A DNA stretch of 42,098 nucleotides, taken from positions 1 through 42,098 of the forward strand of contig CAZSMU010000016.1 of the NCBI GenBank assembly GCA_964607915.1. The letters are read 5' to 3'. The notes under the pieces are model-generated. The model saw nothing but the letters and a program-made list of their open reading frames with translations, was not told the DNA's origin and did not search any database. The first letter of the stretch is position 1; the number at the start of each line of letters is the position of its first letter. This document shows positions 8,567 to 14,915 of the stretch, one piece after another. The position numbers and the translations under genes are program-made. The DNA comes from JADJPL01 sp964607915. GTDB lineage: Bacteria; Bacteroidota; Bacteroidia; Chitinophagales; Saprospiraceae.

Positions 8567-8669
8567 ACGGTTACTTTTCAAGGCGCAACGGGATAAACTG
8601 CCCCGCCGAATATCGGATTTTTTTTTGAAAGTCGGCTTATTTTTGCAGGGCTCGACCGGGAGCATTGTA

Positions 8670-8696
8670 AAAAGGCCCCCGCGCAACAAGTCTATT
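8670..8696. repeat. single arm of the inverted-repeat family (copy 3)
   Basis: On the reverse strand the segment starts AATAGACTTGTTGCGCGGGG (8696 downward), followed by GCC and a T-run. This is nearly the same outer end as the copies at 14222 and 5796. A convincing partner arm nearby was not found. It lies in the 259-bp divergent gap between the porP/sprF-like gene and porU. Confidence 0.5.
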
Positions 8697-8792
8697 CCTT
8701 CATAACGTGTATCTTTTTTAAAAAAGAGGCCTGCGGTGGCGAAAAAATCACTGGAAGCCCTCGGCCCATGCCGAAAGTATGTTTGCCCAAGC

Positions 8793-8800
8793 TATCTTTG
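8793..8800 (+). promoter_or_regulatory. -7 box upstream of porU
   Basis: TATCTTTG is a full TAnnTTTG match 25 bp before the porU ATG at 8826. The -33 element is poor. Confidence 0.45.
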
Positions 8801-8825
8801 GAGTTTGGTAAATCCTGTTCAGCCC

Positions 8826-11800
8826 ATGCGTACGACTCATCTTTTGACCTTTTTGTTGTGTGTATCCCTGTCTCCACTATGGGCCGTTGAACCGCTGCGC
8901 CTTTCCGGTACGCTGGAGTGGTTCTCTGTGCCACAGCGCATCCGCTCGGAAAACGGAGTCCAGTCCTGGTGGTCGTTCAAGGGTGCCCTGCACGACGATG
9001 CCATGCCCCTGACCCCCCTGGTAGTCCGCGATTTTCCCGTGCAAGGGGGCGGTACGCTACAGGTGCGGGTACTGGACTTACGCACCGAGGCCCTGCCGGG
9101 CACCTGGCCGGCCTCTGTGCCCCTTCCCCCGGATCGCCTCTCGTACAACGCCCTTGTCGAGAAGGACCGACAAAGCTATTTTGGGAAGATCAGTTTTGCC
9201 CCCTTCCTGCTCGTCCAGGGCAACGTGCATCGGGTACTCGAATACAGCCTCGAAGCCACCTGGACCCCGCAGCCCGAAGCGCAGGCCCGCTCCGGCGAGT
9301 TTGCCAGCGAATCTGCACTGCGCAACGGGACAATTTACAAAATTTCTGTGGCGCAGGAAGGCATGCACAAAATATCCTACGAATTTTTGAAAAACGAACT
9401 AAAAATAGATATCGATCGCATAGATCCCCGCCAAATCGCCTTGTGGGGCAATTCCGGGGGCATGCTACCCGAACCAGTGGGAGCTCCCAAGCCCGACGAC
9501 CTCGTGGAAATCCCGGTATTTATAGCAGGCGAGAGCGACGGCCGCTTCGATTCCGGCGATTACCTGCTCTTCTACGCCGAAGGCCCGGACAAGTGGACCT
9601 ACCAAGCGGGTACGGGGCGTTTTTCCATGGAAAAAAACATCTACAGCCAGCAGCAGTTTTACTTCCTTAAAATCGGGAGCGGAACAGGCCAACGGGTAGC
9701 AGAGCAGGCCAACCTCGCCACGGCGACGTACGCCTCGAAGGGGTTCGATGATTTTGCCCGATTGGAAACCGACAAAATAAATCTGTTGCACCAGTGGGTC
9801 AAGTCGAAGGGCTCCGGTAAGCGCTGGTACGGAGATCAAATCCGAAACGTCCGCGAGTATAAGTACGATAAGTTCTTCAACTTTCCCAACCTCATCGCGG
9901 AAAGCCCGGTACTCGTGCGGGCGGAAATGGCGCTGCGCGCACTCCAAACCTCGCGCTTCACCCTTAGCCTGAACGGCACGACGCTCACTTCCGGCCTCGC
10001 AGAGCGCGTGGTCGAGCTCGAGGGCGAGCTCGACAACATACGCGACTACGCCAAGAACGCCCTGCTGGAAGGCAGCCTCAACCTCAACAGCGATGCCGTA
10101 GAAGCCATCATCCGCTACGCTCCCCCCGGTGGCCCCAACGACGGCAGTGAAGGATGGGTGGACTACATCGAGCTGCAAGCGCGCCGCCGACTGGTGTTCA
10201 CAGGCGACCAGATGGCATTCCGGGATATCGAGACCCTGGGACAGCCCACCAGCGCGTTTGAACTCAACGGCGCCACTGCCGATATTGCCGTGTGGGACAT
10301 AAGCCATCCCCTGCGGCCCATGGCGCAGGCCACAGAGCGCAGCCCTCAGCAAATCCGCTTCCGGACAGCCAGCGAGACGCTGCGGCAGTTCGTGGCGTTC
10401 AACCCTGCCAAAGCGCTGTACACGCCCAAGGCAGTCGGCAAAGTCGAAAACCAGAACCTGCACGGCATCTCCCGCGCCGACCTCCTGCTCATCTATCCGG
10501 CCTCTATGGCAGCACAGGCCGCCCAGTTAGCCGCACACCGCAGGAAGCACAGCGGGCTGGTCGTCGAGGCCGTCGAGGTGCAACAAATCTATAATGAATT
10601 TTCTTCCGGAAAGAAAGACCCCAGCGCCATCCGCAACTTTGCCCGCATGGTGTATCTGCGCGACCCCGGGTTTCAATACCTGCTGCTGTTTGGAGATGGC
10701 TCTTTTGACGCCCGCGATATTTACGGCTTCGGCGGCGACCACATCCCGACCTGGCAGAACGAATCTTTCAACCCTCTGTTTGCCTTCCCCGCCGACGATT
10801 ATTTCGCGCTCCTCGAGCCGGTGGCGGGCAGCGACCCTCTCTCCGGCCGCCTGCAAGTCGGCGTAGGGCGCCTGCCCGTCAATACCCCGGAAGAAGCCTC
10901 CGGGGTCGTCGCCAAGATCATCCACTACGACACCGCCCCGGCGACGCTTTCCGACTGGCGCAACCGGATGCTCGTCGTCGGCGATGACGAAGACGGGATG
11001 CAACACACCCGGGATGCCAATATCATCGCAGACGATATACAAACGGCCTTCCCTGCGCTCAACCTCGAAAAAGTATTCGTGGACGCCTACCCGCAAACTG
11101 CCACCAGCGGGGGGAACCGCGTACCTGGCGTCACCGAGGCCATCAACGAAGCTATCTTCAAAGGAGCCCTCATCGTCACTTACCTCGGACACGGAGGGCC
11201 AAACGGGTGGGCCCAGGAGCGCATCCTGACGATCCCCGATATCCTCAACTGGAAAAACCTCGACCGGCAAACCCTCTTCCTGACCGCCACCTGCTCGTTT
11301 ACCAATTATGACGACCCGACCTTCAGCTCGGCCGGGGAAGAGGCCTTCCTCAACCCGCAGGGCGGTGCCATGGCCCTCATGACCACCACCCGCGCCGTGT
11401 TTGCCAACCAAAATGCCGTCCTTACGGAAAAGTCCCTGGCTGCGCTGTTCAGCCGCCAAAACGACCGATACCCAGCCCTGGGAGAAGCCATGCGGCAAGC
11501 CAAAAACAGCTCTTCCAGCATCGGCATCACCACCAATTCGCGAAAGTTCAGCCTCATCGGAGACCCCTCCCAGCAACTGGCCATCCCCCGCTACCAAATA
11601 CGGACCACTGCCATAGACAGCATGCCCGTCAGCGGGCAGACCGATACCCTGCGCGCCCTCCAACGCGTGGAAGTACAGGGCGAAGTCACCGATTTCAACG
11701 GGCGCGTGCTCGAAGACTTCAACGGGGTGCTCTACCCTACTGTTTTTGACAAAAGTATCCAGACCGCCACCCTGGGCCAGGATGCCGGAAGCTATGCCTA

Positions 11801-12698
11801 TCCCTATCAAATCCAGAAAAATGCGCTCTTCCGCGGGCGATCTTCCATCCGCAAGGGCCAGTTCCGCTTCACCTTCATCGTGCCAAAAGACATCAACTAC
11901 GCCTTTGGCAACGGCAAAATCAGCTATTTCGCCGCCCATGCATCCACGCAGACCGATGCCGCAGGGCATTACGAGCAGTTCGTCATCGGAGGCAACAGCC
12001 CCGCGCAAGTCAGCGACCGCACAGGGCCTGTCGTCGAAGTGTTCATGAACAACTTCGACTTCATCCCCGGCAGCATCACCGAACCCAACCCCCTCCTGCT
12101 GGTACGCTTGAGCGACGACAACGGCATCAACGTCGTAGGCAACAGCATAGGGCACGACCTGGAAGCCGTCCTCGACGAACAAACTCAAAACTCCATCGTG
12201 CTCAACGACTTCTTTACCGCCGCCCTCGACGACTACCGCAAGGGGGAAGCCCGCTATCCCCTCGCGAACCTGTCGGAAGGTACCCACCGCATCCGCGTAA
12301 AAGCTTGGGACATCGCCAACAACGCCTCGGAAGGCTATACGGAATTCATCGTCGCCAGCTCCGAAGGCATCGCCCTGCAACAGGTACTCAACTATCCTAA
12401 CCCCTTTACGGACTACACCTGCTTTCAGTTCGACCATAATTTCGCCAACCAGCCTATCGAAGCCCTGATCCAAATCTACACGATATCCGGACGGCTCGTC
12501 AAAACCATCTCACAATCCCTCTTTTCCGATGGTTCGCTGCGCCGGGACGACTGTATCCCCTGGGATGGACGCGATGACTACGGCGACCGATTAGCCCGCG
12601 GCGTGTACCTCTACAAGGTCAAAATCCGCACCACCCTGCCCGGCGCCCAAAGCATCGAAGGCGAAAGCACATTCGAAAAATTGGTACTGTTAAAATAA
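8826..12698 (+). CDS. porU: type IX secretion sortase PorU (C25 gingipain-like)
   Basis: PorU removes the C-terminal signal of type IX cargo and attaches the cargo to the cell surface. The 1290-residue precursor starts with a signal peptide (to about residue 21, LSPLWA). The gingipain-like peptidase C25 domain has its catalytic histidine in YLGHGGPNGW (His789) and catalytic cysteine in LTATCSFTNYDDP (Cys823), 34 residues apart as expected. A GDPSQQLAIP segment closes the catalytic domain. The C-terminal end resembles a type IX/FlgD-like Ig domain (NYPNPFTDYTCF, IYTISGRLVK, WDGRDDYGDRLARGVYLYKV). The ATG at 8826 is chosen because the earlier in-frame start at 8736 would precede the -7 box and spoil the signal peptide. 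porV follows 277 bp later. Confidence 0.95.
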   Translation: MRTTHLLTFLLCVSLSPLWAVEPLRLSGTLEWFSVPQRIRSENGVQSWWSFKGALHDDAMPLTPLVVRDFPVQGGGTLQVRVLDLRTEALPGTWPASVPLPPDRLSYNALVEKDRQSYFGKISFAPFLLVQGNVHRVLEYSLEATWTPQPEAQARSGEFASESALRNGTIYKISVAQEGMHKISYEFLKNELKIDIDRIDPRQIALWGNSGGMLPEPVGAPKPDDLVEIPVFIAGESDGRFDSGDYLLFYAEGPDKWTYQAGTGRFSMEKNIYSQQQFYFLKIGSGTGQRVAEQANLATATYASKGFDDFARLETDKINLLHQWVKSKGSGKRWYGDQIRNVREYKYDKFFNFPNLIAESPVLVRAEMALRALQTSRFTLSLNGTTLTSGLAERVVELEGELDNIRDYAKNALLEGSLNLNSDAVEAIIRYAPPGGPNDGSEGWVDYIELQARRRLVFTGDQMAFRDIETLGQPTSAFELNGATADIAVWDISHPLRPMAQATERSPQQIRFRTASETLRQFVAFNPAKALYTPKAVGKVENQNLHGISRADLLLIYPASMAAQAAQLAAHRRKHSGLVVEAVEVQQIYNEFSSGKKDPSAIRNFARMVYLRDPGFQYLLLFGDGSFDARDIYGFGGDHIPTWQNESFNPLFAFPADDYFALLEPVAGSDPLSGRLQVGVGRLPVNTPEEASGVVAKIIHYDTAPATLSDWRNRMLVVGDDEDGMQHTRDANIIADDIQTAFPALNLEKVFVDAYPQTATSGGNRVPGVTEAINEAIFKGALIVTYLGHGGPNGWAQERILTIPDILNWKNLDRQTLFLTATCSFTNYDDPTFSSAGEEAFLNPQGGAMALMTTTRAVFANQNAVLTEKSLAALFSRQNDRYPALGEAMRQAKNSSSSIGITTNSRKFSLIGDPSQQLAIPRYQIRTTAIDSMPVSGQTDTLRALQRVEVQGEVTDFNGRVLEDFNGVLYPTVFDKSIQTATLGQDAGSYAYPYQIQKNALFRGRSSIRKGQFRFTFIVPKDINYAFGNGKISYFAAHASTQTDAAGHYEQFVIGGNSPAQVSDRTGPVVEVFMNNFDFIPGSITEPNPLLLVRLSDDNGINVVGNSIGHDLEAVLDEQTQNSIVLNDFFTAALDDYRKGEARYPLANLSEGTHRIRVKAWDIANNASEGYTEFIVASSEGIALQQVLNYPNPFTDYTCFQFDHNFANQPIEALIQIYTISGRLVKTISQSLFSDGSLRRDDCIPWDGRDDYGDRLARGVYLYKVKIRTTLPGAQSIEGESTFEKLVLLK

Positions 12699-12711
12699 GT
12701 ACCGTTTTTTT
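12683..12711 (+). terminator. possible terminator at the end of porU
   Basis: GGTAC (12683-12687) pairs with GTACC (12699-12703), followed by G and a run of eight T. The stem is short and includes the stop codon in its loop, so strength is uncertain. Confidence 0.4.
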
Positions 12712-12750
12712 TCGTAAAAGAGAGGATTTGGCACAGAAAGTGCATTCAAT

Positions 12751-12904
12751 AAACTTGTTGCGAGGGGAATCTTCGAGGGGGCCAAAAAAGCCCTTTCTTT
12801 GTCCGCATCGGTCTTTTTGGGTCTCACAGCACGCTTAGACTCCCTCAAAAAGCCTCCGTGCAGGCAAAACGACTCTTTTCCCTCTGCTGCCCCCGCAATA
12901 TGTT
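12751..12904. repeat. full-length inverted-repeat element between porU and porV (copy 4)
   Basis: The left end AAACTTGTTGCGAGGGG (12751-12767) continues with AATCTTCGAGG and A-rich and T-rich blocks. The right side, read in reverse from 12904, begins AACATATTGCGGGGG and runs through AGAGGG, AAAAGAGTC and GGCTTTTTGAGGGAGTCTA toward a centre near 12828. This right half closely matches the left half of the copy at 14221-14386, and its left half matches that copy's right half. The two elements are therefore in opposite relative orientation around porV. No open reading frame of note lies inside. Confidence 0.65.
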
Positions 12905-12937
12905 AAAATAAATACAGATGATACTTTCTGGGCTTTT

Positions 12938-12945
12938 TATATTTG
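12938..12945 (+). promoter_or_regulatory. -7 box upstream of porV
   Basis: TATATTTG matches TAnnTTTG and lies 30 bp before the porV ATG at 12976. The region 19-21 bp upstream lacks a clear TTTG. Confidence 0.5.
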
Positions 12946-12975
12946 TAAAAAATTTATAATCTAAGTAAAGGACCA

Positions 12976-14181
12976 ATGAAGAAAGGATTACGCTACATAC
13001 TAGTATGCTCCGCCTTGTGGGCAGCGGCATTGCCCGCCTGGGCACAGTGTACGCTGGGACAGGACGGAAAGTACTACAACCTCGACGGTACGCCCTGTAC
13101 CAATACGGTGGTGACCGCCGTTCCTTTCCTGCGCATCGTCGCCGACGCCCGCTCGGGTGCCATGGGAGATGCGGGGATCGCCCTTTCCCCGGATGCCAAC
13201 GCCATGCACTTCAACGCTTCCAAACTCGCCTTTTCCAGCGAGCAGATGGGCGTATCAGCCACGTACACCCCCTGGCTGCGCGCACTGGGCCTCAGCGATG
13301 TCTATTTAGCCTATCTCACCGGCTTCTACAAACTCGACCAAAACCAGGCCATAGGAGTTGGGCTGCGCTATTTTTCCCTCGGCAGTATCCAGTTCACCGA
13401 CCCCAACGGACAGCCCCTCAACACAGGCCGCCCCAGGGAATACGAAATTGCAGCCGCCTACTCGCGCAAACTCGCCGATAACCTCTCCGCTGCCGTCAGT
13501 GCCAAATTCATCTACTCCAACCTCGCCGCCGGGCAGATTGTAAACGGGGAAACCATAGAGCCGGGCATTGCCGGCGCCGCCGACTTTTCCATGACCTACA
13601 ATACTCCCATTGATTTGCGGCAGGGCGAGTCGGAACTGACCATCGGCCTCGCGCTGACGAATATAGGCTCCAAAATCACCTACACCAACAACCGCTTCCG
13701 CGACTTCCTCCCCGCCAACTTCGGCCTGGGAGCTGCCTGGACCCTCAATCTCGACGACTACAACAAAGTCACCTTCACCTCGGATATCAACAAACTCCTC
13801 GTGCCGACGCCCTGCCAGGGCAAAGACTGCGATGGAAACGGCGATGGAAACCCCGACTACAAGGATATCTCCCCCATCAATGCCATCTTTTCTTCCTGGA
13901 ACGACGCCCCCGAAGGTTTCAGCGAGGAGCTGCGCGAAATCATGTACTCCGTCGGCGCAGAGTACTGGTACAGCGACCAGTTTGCCGTACGCACCGGCTT
14001 TTTTAACGAACACCGCCAGAAGGGCAACCGCAAATTCTTCACCGTTGGCCTGGGCCTCAAATACAATATCTTCGGACTCAACTTTTCTTACCTCGTCCCG
14101 ACCACCAACCAACGGAATCCACTCGACAATACCCTCCGGTTCTCCCTGCTCTTTGACTTTGCCGCGCTGAGCGGACAATAA
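12976..14181 (+). CDS. porV: type IX secretion outer-membrane shuttle protein PorV (LptO)
   Basis: The 401-residue precursor has a signal peptide (residues 1-23, ending AWA-Q). A short cysteine-containing segment, then the PorV/PorQ family start VPFLRIVADARSGAMGDAGIALSPDANAMHFN, follow. It continues as a FadL-like beta-barrel: LSDVYLAYLTGFYKL, GLRYFSLGSIQFTD, AAYSRKLADNLSAAVSAKFIYS, and a final strand ending in LLFDF. PorV receives cargo from the translocon and delivers it to PorU at the outer membrane. The gene has its own -7 box and a very strong terminator directly behind it, and it is bracketed by two full inverted-repeat elements. Confidence 0.95.
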   Translation: MKKGLRYILVCSALWAAALPAWAQCTLGQDGKYYNLDGTPCTNTVVTAVPFLRIVADARSGAMGDAGIALSPDANAMHFNASKLAFSSEQMGVSATYTPWLRALGLSDVYLAYLTGFYKLDQNQAIGVGLRYFSLGSIQFTDPNGQPLNTGRPREYEIAAAYSRKLADNLSAAVSAKFIYSNLAAGQIVNGETIEPGIAGAADFSMTYNTPIDLRQGESELTIGLALTNIGSKITYTNNRFRDFLPANFGLGAAWTLNLDDYNKVTFTSDINKLLVPTPCQGKDCDGNGDGNPDYKDISPINAIFSSWNDAPEGFSEELREIMYSVGAEYWYSDQFAVRTGFFNEHRQKGNRKFFTVGLGLKYNIFGLNFSYLVPTTNQRNPLDNTLRFSLLFDFAALSGQ

Positions 14182-14183
14182 CC

Positions 14184-14223
14184 AATTAAAAAGGGGCGGT
14201 GAAAACACCGCCCCTTTTTAATT
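14184..14223 (+). terminator. strong rho-independent terminator after porV
   Basis: AATTAAAAAGGGGCGGTG (14184-14201) pairs perfectly over 18 bp with 14206-14223 around an AAAA loop. The stem ends in a T-run on the plus strand and an equivalent T-run on the minus strand, so it may act in both directions, also stopping rnpB-side transcripts. Confidence 0.9.
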
Positions 14224-14386
14224 GACTTGTTGCGCGGGGTCAGCGAGAGGGGAAAAAAGAGTCATTTTTGTCCATGCGAAGGCTTTTTGAGGGAGTATAG
14301 CTCTGCTATATGACCGAAAAAAGGCAAGCATGGGCGAGAAAGGGCCTTTTTGACCCCTCGAGGATTCCCCGCGCAAAAAATCTAAT
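14221..14386. repeat. full-length inverted-repeat element between porV and rnpB (copy 5)
   Basis: The 166-bp element is symmetrical around 14303, where TATAGC-TCT-GCTATA (14296-14310) forms the tip. Outer ends are TTGACTTGTTGCGCGGGG (from 14222) and, on the reverse strand from 14385, TTAGATTTTTTGCGCGGGG. Inner parts also pair imperfectly: GAGGGG, AAAAA, CCATGC and GGCTTTTT blocks appear in the same order on both halves. It overlaps the tail of the porV terminator by three bases and ends two bases before the RNase P RNA. Confidence 0.75.
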
Positions 14387-14387
14387 T

Positions 14388-14791
14388 GGCCGCAGGCCGA
14401 TAAGCCGGATTCTGTCGGCCCCCACCAGGGGGGCGCCCTGTCATTTATCTAGCCCCGGCCTCGCGACCGGGGTCCATCTGCCTACCCCCCCCAACTTTCC
14501 CCTTAGGGAAAACAAGGCGCGCAACCCTGCTCTTTTGGAGTTGGGGTGTACATGGCATTTCAACCCACAAGGTTTATCCCCACCCCGCATTGCTGCGGGG
14601 CAGCGTGCGCTCTTACCGCACGTTTTCACCTTTACCCGGAACGACCCGGGAAGTCTCGTTTCTGTGACACTATCTGTACCCGGCGCGAGGCCGGGCCCCA
14701 TCCGTTAGATGGTGTGGCGCGCTGCGTTGTCCGGACTTTCCTCATGCCGGCGACCGAGGTCGCCAGCCCGCGACAGGGTAGCCTGCGGCAG
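14388..14791 (-). ncRNA. rnpB: RNase P RNA (bacterial type A)
   Basis: The catalytic RNA that trims tRNA 5' leaders. The reverse strand holds the diagnostic segments: GAGGAAAGTCCGGACA near the 5' end (about 14750-14735), GGTAAGAGCGCAC in the middle (about 14620-14608), and ACAGAATCCGGCTTATCGGCC near the 3' end. The first and last are the two strands of conserved core P4. The ends are set by helix P1: GCCGCAGGC (14789-14781) pairs perfectly with GCCTGCGGC (14397-14389). Length of about 404 nt is normal for Bacteroidota. A well-spaced promoter lies just upstream. Apparent reading frames across this stretch are spurious. Confidence 0.96.
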
Positions 14792-14793
14792 GA

Positions 14794-14824
14794 CAAAGGT
14801 ATGTAATTTTATGGCGCGCTGCAA
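14794..14824 (-). promoter_or_regulatory. promoter of rnpB
   Basis: On the reverse strand CTTG (TTG at 14824-14822) is followed after 20 bp by TACCTTTG (14801-14794), a good match to TTTG-N19-21-TAnnTTTG. The predicted start near 14789 coincides with the first base of helix P1. Confidence 0.75.
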
Positions 14825-14888
14825 GGGGTCTGTATCCCGAAGATGGCCACAAAACCACTTATCCTATTCAAATTACAGATTATGTTTG

Positions 14889-14896
14889 TACTTTCG
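14889..14896 (+). promoter_or_regulatory. -7 box upstream of the histidine kinase gene
   Basis: TACTTTCG followed by CA is a common variant of the Bacteroidota -7 element. It lies 19 bp before the ATG at 14916, implying a leader of about 15 nt. A -33 TTTG at the standard spacing is not obvious. Confidence 0.5.
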
Positions 14897-14915
14897 CATA
14901 TTGTATAATTTATAT

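Noticed and set aside
9465..10463. 332-codon open frame on the minus strand opposite porU
   Set aside because: Antisense shadow of a conserved gene with no domain, signal or start context of its own.
10527..12473. 648-codon open frame on the minus strand opposite porU
   Set aside because: It is antisense to the PorU catalytic domain, has skewed Gly/Val/Asp/Glu composition typical of a shadow frame in GC-rich coding DNA, and shows no recognisable motif.
13306..14208. 300-codon minus-strand frame opposite porV
   Set aside because: Its first codons lie in the porV terminator and the rest mirrors the PorV coding frame; no motif.
12751..14386. porV on a transposon or integron-like unit because it is flanked by inverted elements
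   Set aside because: No transposase, target duplication or composition change is visible, and porV beside porU is the conserved order in the phylum; insertion of repeats around it is simpler.
14310..14806. Several 80-130 codon frames between porV and the kinase gene
   Set aside because: They run across the RNase P RNA and the palindromic element; the RNA explains the sequence.
14709..14915. Longer N-terminus for the histidine kinase starting inside rnpB
   Set aside because: The added 69 residues overlap rnpB and its promoter, and a -7 box lies 19 bp before the ATG at 14916.
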